Positions 17,748 through 26,579 of a stretch of 64,000 nucleotides of DNA are shown here, in pieces; positions within the stretch are counted from its first letter, which is position 1; each line of letters starts with the position of its first letter. A model generated the notes under the pieces. The model saw nothing but the letters and a program-made list of their open reading frames with translations, was not told the origin of the DNA and did not search any database. The stretch lies in the NCBI RefSeq assembly GCF_000622325.1, contig NZ_JASE01000005.1, positions 1,240,001 to 1,304,000 on the forward strand. Reading direction: 5' to 3'. A program made the translations under genes and the position numbers. The DNA comes from Sulfitobacter geojensis (GTDB lineage Bacteria; Pseudomonadota; Alphaproteobacteria; Rhodobacterales; Rhodobacteraceae).

Positions 17748-17847
17748 TCTCCCAAACCGTGTCAGCCAGCCCCGCGACCTCGGGATGATCGGACCAGCGG
17801 TGGACGTCGATGGGGCGGGAGTGCCAAGGGTCTTCTATCGGGGCCAT
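17734..17847 (-). pseudogene. Truncated island gene (37 codons)
   Basis: An ATG at 17847 with AAGGGAAG upstream opens a frame reading DPWHSRPIDVHRWSDHPEVA, then GLADTVWE, and then stops at 17734 as it runs into the end of the convergent gene at 17747. The acidic, Trp/His-rich start has the look of an island-encoded DNA-binding or replication protein. It is too short to be complete, and I cannot assign a family. Confidence 0.45.
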
Positions 17848-18087
17848 TAGCTTCCCTTCTTTTACCGGGGGCTAGGGGTGGGTTATCAGCTAGGAAGGGG
17901 AGGTGTTTACGGCTCTCTTCTTCCCTCTCTCTTCTTCATTACTTATACCTATTCCTCTCCCCCTATAACCCCCTTCACCATTAGCCCCGGTTAGCAGCGG
18001 TCAAGGGAGGACAATGGGTCTGAGGAGTGCCCTATGCCCGTGGCATAGCTTGCACTGGAGGGCAGTCTCGAAACCTGGGGCATAAAA

Positions 18088-18163
18088 CTGGGGCATTCCC
18101 GTCACCGGGGGTGCCTCGGGTTCTTACTTCAATGATCTGAAAGACTTGGCTGGGGTGGTAGGA
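18088..18163 (-). repeat. Attachment-site-like direct repeat (right)
   Basis: This partner of 14245-14320 overlaps the 3' end of the functional tRNA-Gln gene (18147-18163) and extends 59 bases downstream of it. The pair defines a 3.8-kb unit adjacent to the tRNA. Confidence 0.7.
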
Positions 18164-18221
18164 TTCGAACCTACGATCTCCTGTACCAAAAACAGTTGCC
18201 CTACCACTAGGCCACACCCCA
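18147..18221 (-). tRNA. tRNA-Gln (TTG anticodon)
   Basis: On the minus strand 75 bases fold as a cloverleaf. The acceptor stem pairs TGGGGTG with CACCCCA, followed by GCCA. The T arm contains GGTTCGAATCC. The anticodon loop reads TTTTGGT with anticodon TTG. The first anticodon-stem pair is a mismatch (A/G). CCA is encoded. It serves as the integration site of the adjacent accessory region. Confidence 0.95.
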
Positions 18222-18282
18222 ATCCGTGCCGCTAGATAGTCCGAGAGAAAACGACGCGCAAGACCCCAATTTGCAAAAATCT

Positions 18283-19602
18283 CTATTCTTCTGACGCCGT
18301 CTCGCTCAACAGGTCGTGACGGGACGTCTCTGCACGTTCCTGATCGACGATTTTCTCCAGCTCTTGATCCTGTGTCGCGCTGACTTCTTGCACTGGCGCA
18401 GGTACGGGCGTTTGAACGGACCCCTTTGAAACTGGCGCTTTATCAGCAGGTTGCAAGCTGGTGGGCAGGTTTTCGATCCGGTAGCTTGGCACAGGGGCCG
18501 CGATCCCGTCCGCGTCGTAAGCCGCTTGCGTCAGCCGGATAGCCTCTGAGCGGGCTAGTGTGATGTTTGTCTCGTTCTGGTTGATCCAAGCGGCCATCGA
18601 CAGGGTGACCCAAGAATCGCCCACCGTTTCAACCCAAGCGGCGGCTTCGGGCACCGGAAGAACAAAAGGCAAATCGTTCAGGACCTGCAAGGCCCGCGTG
18701 CGGGCGTGATCCAGTTCGGCATCCGAGGCCACACTGAGTGAAAAGGTAAACCGGCGTTCGGCATTGCGCGAATAGTTAACGATCCGGCTTTTGAATACGG
18801 TGGAGTTGGGGATTCGGATGTGGTTACCGTCAAAGCTTAGAAGAATGGTGGCGCGAGATGTCAGGCGGATCACTTTACCGGTGTCGCCTTCGATTTCTAC
18901 GGTGTCGTTGGGGCGAAAAGGTTGGCGGATGGACAACATGATCGAAGCAATGAAGTTTTCGACCGTGTCACGGACCGCGAAACCAATCGCAAGGCCGACG
19001 ATACCGGCCGCGCCAAGGATACCGGAGAGCAAGGCGGTGGCATTGACGATGTCCAGCGCAATGACCAAGGCACCAATGACAAACAGCAGGCGGATGATCT
19101 GGCGGTAAATATCGGCGATAAAAGCGTTGGGCGACAGGCGCTCCCAGGGTTGTTGGCGGCGTGCCAGCCAAAAGCCGAAGATCACCACCAGAACAAAGAC
19201 CGACAGGGCGACGAGCGCGAGCGGCAGGAAGGCGATCAACTGGACCGCGCGAATGCGAAAACGTTCCATCGCGGGGTTAAGCCGCTCGACCACATCGGTG
19301 CTTTCCTGAACGGCATTTTCAATGGCCACCACCCCTTCGACGCGGCTGGTCAACTCGTTCAGGCGAGTTGCCTTGCCCGGGTCCAGCGTGGTGCCGCGCA
19401 GGGTCACAATGCCGGAGGAGACCGTGACGCTGATGTCCTCATAGCCATCGAGTTCGCCAAGGATGTCACGGATCCGGTTGGCGATGGCCGCATCGGCGCT
19501 GGCATCATCGGTCAGGGTGATGGTGCCGGTGGGCTGCTCTGCGGTCTGGGCGAGGGCCGAAAACGGCAGGAGTAGGCAAATGAGTAGGGCGAGAAAACGC
19601 AT
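18283..19602 (-). CDS. MscS-type mechanosensitive channel with N-terminal BON domain
   Basis: This 439-residue protein has a signal peptide (MRFLALLICLLLPFSALAQ), then a BON domain (about residues 35-100, with VTVSSGIVTLRGTTLD and VEGVVAIENAV). Three membrane segments follow, then the MscS core with pore helix ATALLSGILGAAGIVGLAIG and the beta domain RPNDTVEIEGDTGKVIRLT. The C-terminal tail is Pro/Glu/Gln-rich. MscS channels release solutes on hypo-osmotic shock. The BON domain, facing the periplasm, may bind envelope lipid or peptidoglycan. It lies just beyond the tRNA-Gln and seems to be core chromosome. Confidence 0.9.
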   Translation of the reverse strand: MRFLALLICLLLPFSALAQTAEQPTGTITLTDDASADAAIANRIRDILGELDGYEDISVTVSSGIVTLRGTTLDPGKATRLNELTSRVEGVVAIENAVQESTDVVERLNPAMERFRIRAVQLIAFLPLALVALSVFVLVVIFGFWLARRQQPWERLSPNAFIADIYRQIIRLLFVIGALVIALDIVNATALLSGILGAAGIVGLAIGFAVRDTVENFIASIMLSIRQPFRPNDTVEIEGDTGKVIRLTSRATILLSFDGNHIRIPNSTVFKSRIVNYSRNAERRFTFSLSVASDAELDHARTRALQVLNDLPFVLPVPEAAAWVETVGDSWVTLSMAAWINQNETNITLARSEAIRLTQAAYDADGIAAPVPSYRIENLPTSLQPADKAPVSKGSVQTPVPAPVQEVSATQDQELEKIVDQERAETSRHDLLSETASEE

Positions 19603-19670
19603 AAGAAAAATCCGTCGGTTTGAATGCCGCCAGATTAGGGTTGCGCAAGAGGTTTTGCAATTGTCGGTGG

Positions 19671-19690
19671 TGAGGGGCGCGGGCCCCTCA
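19671..19690. terminator. GC-rich stem-loop between two minus-strand genes
   Basis: TGAGGGGC (19671-19678) and GCCCCTCA (19683-19690) pair perfectly around a 4-base loop, between the end of the quinone oxidoreductase gene and the start of the channel gene. There is no U run on the minus-strand transcript, so activity as a terminator is uncertain. Confidence 0.4.
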
Positions 19691-19727
19691 TTCCCTTTGA
19701 TTTGGTGCCTGTAGGGGCGGGCTCGGT

Positions 19728-20717
19728 TCAGGCGTCACATTTGATCAGGATCGCGCCGGTACGGCCGCCTGCTTCGACGGCCTGATGGGTGGCGATCGTT
19801 TCTTCCAGCGGATAAATGCGTTCAACCGGACAACTCAACGCGCCTGCGGAGAGGGCGGCGTGCAACTTGTCGATCATCTCGTGCCGCTCCGGCTGGGGCA
19901 GCAGATAGATCAGCAGGATGTCGATCGTAACCGCCTTGAACAGCAAGGGCAGGAAGGGCAGGGTGGGTTCCATGCTTTTGGCAGACCCGTAAGCGGCAAG
20001 GCGGCCGTTGGGGGCAATCACCTCTGCGTCGAGCGCGATGTTCAGGCCGAATTCCACCTCGATCACCGTGGGGATCAGCGCGCCGTCATTGGCGGCAAGG
20101 ATTTGTGCGGCGAGGTCAGGAGCGCTGTAGTCAAGGATGACATCAGCGCCGGCGGACTCCACACGGGCATTGTCGCGTGGGCTACAGGTGGTGATTACCC
20201 GCGCTCCGCCCCATTTGGCCAGTTGTACGGCCAGCAGGCCAACAGTGCCGGCCCCACCCTGAATGAGAATGGTCTGCCCCTTGATGTCACTGCCGCCAAA
20301 AACCGCCAGCGCGGCGGTCAGCCCCGGGATGCCAAGGATTGCGCCGGTTTCAAGGCTGACGTCGTCTGGCAGCGGCACGGCCATGGCGGTTGGCAGGGTG
20401 ATATGACTGGCCGCGGTCCCATAGGGGCGTTGCCATTGACCGTTCCAGATCCAGACGCGCTCGCCGATGCGGGCAGGGTCGACGCCTGCGCCAACGGCTT
20501 CGATCACGCCGGCACCGTCGCTGTGCGGAATGATCTCGGGAAAGGCGGGGTCGGTGATGCCGGGCCGGCCATTGCGCGATTTCACATCGGATGGGTTTAC
20601 GCCGGAAAACGCCAACGCGACGCGGACTTCACCGGGTTGAGGGGGCACATCATCCAAGGTGCTTTGCTGTAATACATCTTTGGCGGGGCCAAGTTTGGTA
20701 TAGGTGATCGCGCGCAT
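19728..20717 (-). CDS. Zinc-independent quinone oxidoreductase (MDR superfamily)
   Basis: This 329-residue MDR protein starts MRAITYTKLGPAKDVLQQ at 20717, behind AAAGGACAG; the longer upstream frame has no such site. It has the GroES-like N-terminal domain with SGVNPSDVKSRNG and the NADPH-binding Rossmann motif LIQGGAGTVGLLAVQLAKWG. The zinc-ligand cysteines of alcohol dehydrogenases are absent, as in QOR (NADPH:quinone reductase) proteins. It probably reduces quinones or enones in the cytoplasm. Confidence 0.88.
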   Translation of the reverse strand: MRAITYTKLGPAKDVLQQSTLDDVPPQPGEVRVALAFSGVNPSDVKSRNGRPGITDPAFPEIIPHSDGAGVIEAVGAGVDPARIGERVWIWNGQWQRPYGTAASHITLPTAMAVPLPDDVSLETGAILGIPGLTAALAVFGGSDIKGQTILIQGGAGTVGLLAVQLAKWGGARVITTCSPRDNARVESAGADVILDYSAPDLAAQILAANDGALIPTVIEVEFGLNIALDAEVIAPNGRLAAYGSAKSMEPTLPFLPLLFKAVTIDILLIYLLPQPERHEMIDKLHAALSAGALSCPVERIYPLEETIATHQAVEAGGRTGAILIKCDA

Positions 20718-20911
20718 GAGGCTGTCCTTTTGAGGTGGGAAAGGTTTGAAAGATCGGGTTTTGGGCACCCTGTCGCAAAGATGCGGCGCTTGCAATTGCC
20801 ACGTGGCGGCACAGCCCGATGAACGTGATTGCCCAAGGGCAATTCAGGATTCGGGTCGTAGAATCATCATATTATAATTTATTAACAGTAGGTTAAGCGT
20901 TGTGGGCGCGT

Positions 20912-21421
20912 CTAGTCGCGTAGTTCACGTGCCCCGACACCCCAGACCCGCGATTTCGGGGCCCAACCTTTGTAGCCGCCGGATCGCAGCTCGCACCACT
21001 CCAGGTCGCAGTCACCCAGTCGCGCCACAACACCCAGTTCCAGCGCCGCGGCAACCGGCGCGCCCGGATCGGGACGCGCGTGCAGTTGCAGCATATCCTG
21101 TTCGATCAGTACGGTGCGCGTGCCGGACAGCAGTGAATAGTGCACCCAGCCGCCCATGCCGTCGCGATCCTCAACGCGGCGCCAATGGCCGTGTTCGGCG
21201 GTGATCAGCAGCGGCATGTCACGGCGTTTGAAAACCCAGTCGATGCGATGCGACAGCGAGGGTCCGCGCCGCACATTGCCTTCGGCGGCTTTCATCGAAA
21301 CAAAGCGCGGCAAGGGCAGGTTCGTCACGGGCCCCACCTCGCCTGCGGATGCAGGAGCGGGGACAAGCGGAAACGTCAGCAACAGCGCCAGAACGGCGCG
21401 CGTCAGCATAGATCGGAACAT
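20912..21421 (-). CDS. Exported bacterial SH3-domain protein (DUF1058-like)
   Basis: The 169-residue product begins MFRSMLTRAVLALLLTFPLV with cleavage near APASAGE; the ATG at 21421 is chosen for this signal peptide. Two SH3-like repeats follow: RFVSMKAAEGNVRRGPSLSH with WRRVEDRDGMGGWVHYSLLS, then LQLHARPDPGAPVAAALELG with WCELRSGGYKGWAPKSRVWG. Such proteins sit in the periplasm, and SH3b domains often bind cell-wall peptides. The exact role is unknown. It is divergent from the dehydrogenase gene at 21540. Confidence 0.85.
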   Translation of the reverse strand: MFRSMLTRAVLALLLTFPLVPAPASAGEVGPVTNLPLPRFVSMKAAEGNVRRGPSLSHRIDWVFKRRDMPLLITAEHGHWRRVEDRDGMGGWVHYSLLSGTRTVLIEQDMLQLHARPDPGAPVAAALELGVVARLGDCDLEWCELRSGGYKGWAPKSRVWGVGARELRD

Positions 21422-21539
21422 GGGTGCTGCCTGCACTTTGATTTGTTTGCTCTTTTGCCGCGCGGGGTTCTTGTGCCTCGCGCTTGCATGGGACACCATG
21501 GCGTTCAGAGCAGTGAACGCCAAGGCCCAGGAGAGAGAC

Positions 21540-22526
21540 ATGTCAAAGAAACGTTTGAGTGTTGTAGTCACGCGACGGTTGCCGGATGCGGTCGAGACCC
21601 GTCTGTCAGAGTTGTTTGACGTGACATTGCGCGAGGAAGATGTGGCAATGACCCGCGCCGAGCTGACGCAGGCGATGAAAACTGCGGATGTTCTGGTGCC
21701 CACCGTCACCGATGAAATTGATGCCACGTTGATCGCGCAAGCGGGCGATCAGTTGAAACTGATTGCGAATTACGGGGCGGGTGTCGATCATATCGACGTC
21801 GCAACCGCCCGACAGCGTGGTATTCTGGTCAGCAACACGCCCGGTGTTCTGACCGAAGATACGGCGGACATGACCATGGCGCTGATTCTGGGCGTGACGC
21901 GGCGCATGTCCGAAGGCATGGCGATGATGCAAAAGGGCGAATGGTCCGGCTGGGCCCCGACGGCCTTGTTGGGCGGACGGGTCAGCGGGCGGCGATTGGG
22001 CATTCTGGGCATGGGCCGGATCGGTCAGGCGGTTGCCAAACGCGCGGCGGCTTTTGGCATGCAGGTGCATTACCACAACCGGCGCAAGCTGCACGAAAGC
22101 ATCGAGGACAGTCTTGAGGCGACCTATTGGGAGAGCCTTGACCAGATGGTGGCGCGCATGGACGTGATCAGCGTGAACTGCCCCCATACTCCGAGTACGT
22201 TCCATTTGATGAACGCACGGCGGCTGAAGTTGATGAAGCCCGATGCGGTGATTGTGAACACATCGCGCGGGGAAGTGATTGACGAGAACGCGCTGACGCG
22301 GATGCTGCGCGCGGGCGAGATCAAAGGGGCGGGGCTGGATGTTTATGAACACGGCACCGCAGTTAATCCGCGCTTGCGGGAGTTGGATAACGTGGTGTTG
22401 TTGCCGCATATGGGGTCGGCGACATTGGAAGGACGTCTGGAGATGGGCGAGAAGGTGATCATCAACATCAAGACGTTTGACGATGGTCACCGGCCACCGG
22501 ATCAGGTGGTTCCATCAATGTTGTGA
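21540..22526 (+). CDS. D-2-hydroxyacid dehydrogenase (glyoxylate/hydroxypyruvate reductase type)
   Basis: This 328-residue protein has the NAD-binding motif LGILGMGRIGQAVAKRAAAF and the active-site set: Arg in VNTSRGEVIDENAL, Glu in the GAGLDVYEHG region and His in LLPHMGSAT. It is of the GyaR/GhrB group that reduces glyoxylate or hydroxypyruvate. The ATG follows CAGGAGAGAGAC, a strong ribosome site; open frame upstream of it lies in the promoter of the divergent SH3 gene. An FAD-linked hydroxyacid oxidase two genes downstream may act on the same metabolites. Confidence 0.92.
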   Translation: MSKKRLSVVVTRRLPDAVETRLSELFDVTLREEDVAMTRAELTQAMKTADVLVPTVTDEIDATLIAQAGDQLKLIANYGAGVDHIDVATARQRGILVSNTPGVLTEDTADMTMALILGVTRRMSEGMAMMQKGEWSGWAPTALLGGRVSGRRLGILGMGRIGQAVAKRAAAFGMQVHYHNRRKLHESIEDSLEATYWESLDQMVARMDVISVNCPHTPSTFHLMNARRLKLMKPDAVIVNTSRGEVIDENALTRMLRAGEIKGAGLDVYEHGTAVNPRLRELDNVVLLPHMGSATLEGRLEMGEKVIINIKTFDDGHRPPDQVVPSML

Positions 22527-22545
22527 GTGTAGCAGCTGTTGAAAG

Positions 22546-22616
22546 GTGCGGGCAGGCCCGCACGTGATTTTATGAATTTTCCTCAAGGGGAAAATTTGAT
22601 GAGGGCGCTGCCCTCA
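22546..22616 (+). terminator. Three consecutive stem-loops after the dehydrogenase gene
   Basis: Three perfect hairpins are stacked head to tail: GTGCGGGC/GCCCGCAC (22546-22563), AATTTTCC/GGAAAATT (22575-22596) and TGAGGGC/GCCCTCA (22600-22616). A short T-rich stretch follows the first. They probably end the upstream transcript before ggt. Confidence 0.55.
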
Positions 22617-22663
22617 AACTCCCGCAGCATTTAAGGCCAAAAAGAGAAACAAGGAGACCCGCT

Positions 22664-24442
22664 ATGTTGAGAGTTTTGAGTATCTTGTCGGTTGTTGCTG
22701 CCGGAGCTGCCGGCGCGCAGCAAGCGGCGGACGCTGTGGAACCTGAAAGCGCGGGTGCGGGTGTTTTCGAGGGGATGCCGGCGGAAATTGCGACGGCTCT
22801 GGCTGCGAAACAGGCGGGAGTTCCGGTTGTGGCGTCCGACTGGATGATTGCCGCGGCAAACCCGCATGCGGTGAAAGCCAGCGCGGATGTTCTGGCGGCG
22901 GGCGGCACGGCGGCGGATGCCTTGGTCGCAGTACAGGTTGTCCTGGGGCTGGTCGAACCGCAATCTTCCGGTTTGGGGGGCGGGGCGTTTCTGGTTTGGT
23001 ATGATGCTGCCACGGGCGAGGTCACGACGCTGGACGGGCGGGAAACCGCGCCTTTGGCGGTCACACCGCGGCTGTTTCAGGATGAAGCAGGCGAGCCGTT
23101 GAAGTTTTTTGATGCGGTCGTTGGGGGACGTTCTGTGGGCACACCCGGTACGCCGGCGCTTCTGGCCGAGGTGCATCGGCGTTGGGGGACGCAGGATTGG
23201 GCGTCGCTGCTGATGCCGGCGGTTGATATGGCCGAGAACGGATTTAGCGTATCGCCGCGTCTGGCCCAGCTGGTTGCAGGAGATGCGGAGCGGCTGGCCA
23301 GCGCCGCAGTGACATCGGCCTATTTCATGCCGGAAGGTGTGGGGATCGTCGCGGGAGAAACACTTAAGAATCCCGCCTATGCCGAGACTTTGCGCCGCTT
23401 TGCGAAGCAAGGTGCAGGGGCGTTTTATGGCGGGCAGATCGGGCGCGATATTGTGGCGACAGTGCAGGGGGCCGAAGGCAATCCCGGTGTTCTGGCGGAG
23501 GTGGATCTGGCGATTTATCAGGTCAAGGAACGGCCTGCCGTCTGTGCGCCTTATCGCGACCACGAGGTCTGTGGCATGGGGCCGCCATCATCCGGCGCTG
23601 TGGCTGTGGGCCAGATTTTGGGGGCGGTGGAGGGGTATGACCTGAGCGCGGGGCCGCAAGATTTGACTGTGCGGCGGCTGATGGGGGATGCGGCGCGGTT
23701 GGCGTTTGCGGATCGCGGGCGGTATCTGGCGGATAGCGATTATGTGCCGGTGCCGGTGGCAGGGTTGCTGGATCCTGCCTATATGGCCGAGCGCGCAGCG
23801 GTGCTGGACAGCGATATGGCTTTGCAAGAGGTCAGCGCAGGGGAACCTGCGTGGGATCACGCGCTGAACCGGGCGGATGACGAGAGCATCGAGTTTCCCT
23901 CGACCTCGCATATTTCGATTGTGGATGCGGTGGGAAATGTGGCGTCGATGACGACCACAATCGAGAACGGTTTTGGATCGCGTTTGATGGTTGGCGGGTT
24001 CCTGTTGAATAACGAGCTTACCGATTTTTCGTTTCGCTCGCATAAGGACGGCGTACCGATTGCCAACCGCATTGAACCGGGCAAACGTCCAAGGTCGTCG
24101 ATGGCACCGACGATTGTGATGAAAGATGGCAAGCCTGTGATGGCGGTCGGATCGCCCGGTGGGTCGCGGATTATCGGATATGTGGCGCAGGCGATTGTAG
24201 CAGTGATTGATTGGGGCATGGATGTGCAGCAAGCGGTCAGCGTGCCGCATGCGGTGAACCGGTTTGGTACATATGATCTTGAGGAAGAAACGGCGTCTGT
24301 GGAATTGAGCGACGGTTTAACAGCCATGGGATACAAGGTGGGCGCACGCGGGTTGACGAGCGGCCTGCATGTGATTGCGATTGGTGATACCTTGCAAGGC
24401 GGTGCTGATCCGCGCCGCGAAGGCATCGCATACGGTCAGTAG
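22664..24442 (+). CDS. ggt: Gamma-glutamyltransferase
   Basis: This 592-residue Ntn-hydrolase has a signal peptide (MLRVLSILSVVAAGAAGAQQ). It carries the family landmarks SSGLGGGAFLVWYD, LDGRETAP, the self-cleavage site STSHISIVD with nucleophile Thr414 and, near the end, SPGGSRIIGYV. The precursor cleaves before Thr414 into two subunits in the periplasm and breaks glutathione and other gamma-glutamyl bonds. The usual TTH at the cleavage site is TSH here. A GAGACC-type ribosome site precedes the ATG. The FAD oxidase gene starts 13 bases after the stop. Confidence 0.95.
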   Translation: MLRVLSILSVVAAGAAGAQQAADAVEPESAGAGVFEGMPAEIATALAAKQAGVPVVASDWMIAAANPHAVKASADVLAAGGTAADALVAVQVVLGLVEPQSSGLGGGAFLVWYDAATGEVTTLDGRETAPLAVTPRLFQDEAGEPLKFFDAVVGGRSVGTPGTPALLAEVHRRWGTQDWASLLMPAVDMAENGFSVSPRLAQLVAGDAERLASAAVTSAYFMPEGVGIVAGETLKNPAYAETLRRFAKQGAGAFYGGQIGRDIVATVQGAEGNPGVLAEVDLAIYQVKERPAVCAPYRDHEVCGMGPPSSGAVAVGQILGAVEGYDLSAGPQDLTVRRLMGDAARLAFADRGRYLADSDYVPVPVAGLLDPAYMAERAAVLDSDMALQEVSAGEPAWDHALNRADDESIEFPSTSHISIVDAVGNVASMTTTIENGFGSRLMVGGFLLNNELTDFSFRSHKDGVPIANRIEPGKRPRSSMAPTIVMKDGKPVMAVGSPGGSRIIGYVAQAIVAVIDWGMDVQQAVSVPHAVNRFGTYDLEEETASVELSDGLTAMGYKVGARGLTSGLHVIAIGDTLQGGADPRREGIAYGQ

Positions 24443-24455
24443 GGAGAAACACGAG

Positions 24456-25859
24456 ATGGCGGATGGGGGCATGCAGATGCGCAATGAAGACGGGATCGCC
24501 GCGGTATTGGGCGTGCTGAAGCAGCAGTTCGGCGAGCGGTTTCAGACGGGGGAGGCCATTCGCGCGCAGCACGGGCATACCACCACCTGGATCGCGAACC
24601 AGATGCCGGACGGCGTGGTGTTTGCGCAATCCACCGAAGAAGTATCGGAAATTGTGAAAACCTGTGCGGCGCGTAAGGTGCCGATCATCGCCTTTGGCAC
24701 GGGCACCTCGCTGGAGGGGCATGTGAACGCGCCGCTGGGCGGAATCTCCATTGACGTCAGCCAGATGGACAAGGTGTTGGAGGTGAACGCAGGTGATCTG
24801 GATTGCCGCGTTCAACCCGGTGTGACGCGTGAGGCATTGAACACACATCTGCGCGATCAGGGCCTGTTCTTTCCGATTGATCCGGGTGCAAATGCGTCGA
24901 TTGGCGGGATGACGGCGACGCGGGCATCAGGCACCAATGCGGTGCGCTATGGCACGATGAAGGACAACGTGATCAACGTTGAGGCAGTGATGGCGGACGG
25001 GTCGATCATCCGCACGGCCCGCCGCGCGAAAAAGACCTCGGCTGGGTATGATTTGACGCGGTTGATGGTTGGGTCAGAGGGCACTTTGGGCATCATCACC
25101 GAAATCACACTGCGTTTGCAGGGTATTCCCGAAGCGATGTCTGCCGCACGCTGTTCTTTTCCCAGTGTCGAAGCGGCGGCCAGAACGGTCATGGCGGTGA
25201 TCCAATACGGGCTGCCCGTGGCGCGGATCGAACTGTTGGACGCGTCGATGGTCGGGGCGGTGAACAATTATTCCAAGCTGGAATTGCCGGTGTCGCCGAT
25301 GCTGTTGCTGGAGTTTCACGGATCGGACGCAGGGGTGGCGGAACAGGCGGAAACCTTTGGCATGTTGGCCGAAGAGGAAGGCGGCACGGGATATGCCGCC
25401 ACCAAGACGCTGGAAGAACGGAACAAGCTTTGGCAGGCGCGCCATGATGCTTATTGGGCTATGCTCCAGCTGCGGCCCGGGTGTGACGCGGTGGCCTCTG
25501 ATGTTTGTGTGCCGATTTCACGGCTGGCCGATGCGCTGACGCAGTCAGAAGCCAAAGCCACCGAAATGGGGCTGGTGGCCCCCACGGTAAGCCACGCGGG
25601 AGACGGCAACTTTCATGCGACTGTTCTGGTGAACATGGAAGACGCGGCAGAAGTCGCCAAGGCGAAGGAATTCATTTCATGGCTCAACGATATGGCCATC
25701 GGGATGGAAGGGACCTGCACCGGTGAACATGGCATCGGCCAAGGCAAGCGGCCCTATCTTGTGCGCGAATTGGGGGCTGAGACTTTGGCCGTGATGGGCG
25801 CGATCAAAAAGGCGCTCGACCCCGACAACATCATGAACCCGGGTAAGATTTTCATGTAA
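24456..25859 (+). CDS. FAD-linked oxidase (GlcD / D-lactate dehydrogenase family)
   Basis: This 467-residue flavoprotein has a PCMH-type FAD domain (IIAFGTGTSLEGHVNAPLGG, then GANASIGGMTATRASGTNAV and LMVGSEGTLGIITEITLRLQ). Its C-terminal domain holds HAGDGNFH and GEHGIGQGKRPYL. These are marks of D-lactate/glycolate dehydrogenases that pass electrons to the respiratory chain. The ATG at 24456 follows AGGGAG at 9 bases; a second ATG at 24471 is weaker. It is close behind ggt and likely cotranscribed. Confidence 0.92.
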   Translation: MADGGMQMRNEDGIAAVLGVLKQQFGERFQTGEAIRAQHGHTTTWIANQMPDGVVFAQSTEEVSEIVKTCAARKVPIIAFGTGTSLEGHVNAPLGGISIDVSQMDKVLEVNAGDLDCRVQPGVTREALNTHLRDQGLFFPIDPGANASIGGMTATRASGTNAVRYGTMKDNVINVEAVMADGSIIRTARRAKKTSAGYDLTRLMVGSEGTLGIITEITLRLQGIPEAMSAARCSFPSVEAAARTVMAVIQYGLPVARIELLDASMVGAVNNYSKLELPVSPMLLLEFHGSDAGVAEQAETFGMLAEEEGGTGYAATKTLEERNKLWQARHDAYWAMLQLRPGCDAVASDVCVPISRLADALTQSEAKATEMGLVAPTVSHAGDGNFHATVLVNMEDAAEVAKAKEFISWLNDMAIGMEGTCTGEHGIGQGKRPYLVRELGAETLAVMGAIKKALDPDNIMNPGKIFM

Positions 25860-25967
25860 CGTAATTGGCTGGGGCGAGGTTGGGATGCCACGCCTTTGCC
25901 CCTGCCGTGCCTTAGAAATTGCAGAAAATACGGATCTGTTGCGCCTGACCCAACAAGGGGCGGAGCG

Positions 25968-26519
25968 ATGCACAAACTTTTACTTTCCCTCGGGCTTTTG
26001 ATGACAACCGGATCCGGTGCCGTCGGGTATGACTTCATGACCCAGAACGCGGCTGATCCGTCCGGTAAACTGACGCTTGAGCGCTACAGCGCACAATTGC
26101 CTGCACGCCTGGCCGCGATGGCACAGGTCAATGCGGCAAAGGTATCGACTGCAATCCCGCAAATCCGCGAGACGTGGACCGGCAAAGGCTGGTCCGACAT
26201 GAGCAACGCAGAACAAATCGCCAATCTCACCGCCGACAGCCCGCAACTGCGCCGGATGCTGGCCGCCGACAAGGCTGCTGCTCATCAGGGGTTCTGGACC
26301 TCTGTCCGTCAGAAGTTCAGCAGCAAGGACAAGACAGCGGGCAACAGGCTGGGCGATATCAAAGCCCGCACTGCCGCGCGCAATTACAAACCGACCCTGC
26401 AACCGTCGGATTTGTCAGGGATGAGTGCCGCCGAAATCTACGCCAACCGTGGTGAAATTTCGCGAAGCTTTTCGGCAATTGCTGCCGAGAATATGAGTGC
26501 TTCCGCCAACGATTTCTAA
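25968..26519 (+). CDS. Uncharacterised secreted protein A
   Basis: This 183-residue protein starts with a hydrophobic leader (MHKLLLSLGLLMTTGSGAVG), then a charged, helical body with WTSVRQKFSSKDKTAGNRLG and DLSGMSAAEIYANRGEI. I do not recognise a family. It resembles the next gene's product: both have a short leader with a Gly-Ser-Gly step, a basic stretch running into RLGDI, and a helical tail. The two probably arose by duplication and act outside the cytoplasm. The start is the ATG at 25968 with GGAG close upstream. Confidence 0.7.
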   Translation: MHKLLLSLGLLMTTGSGAVGYDFMTQNAADPSGKLTLERYSAQLPARLAAMAQVNAAKVSTAIPQIRETWTGKGWSDMSNAEQIANLTADSPQLRRMLAADKAAAHQGFWTSVRQKFSSKDKTAGNRLGDIKARTAARNYKPTLQPSDLSGMSAAEIYANRGEISRSFSAIAAENMSASANDF

Positions 26520-26579
26520 GACGGCAGGGTTTATTAAATGGTGGGCGCTGGTGCGGAGCCGCAGGATTAGGAAGAAACG

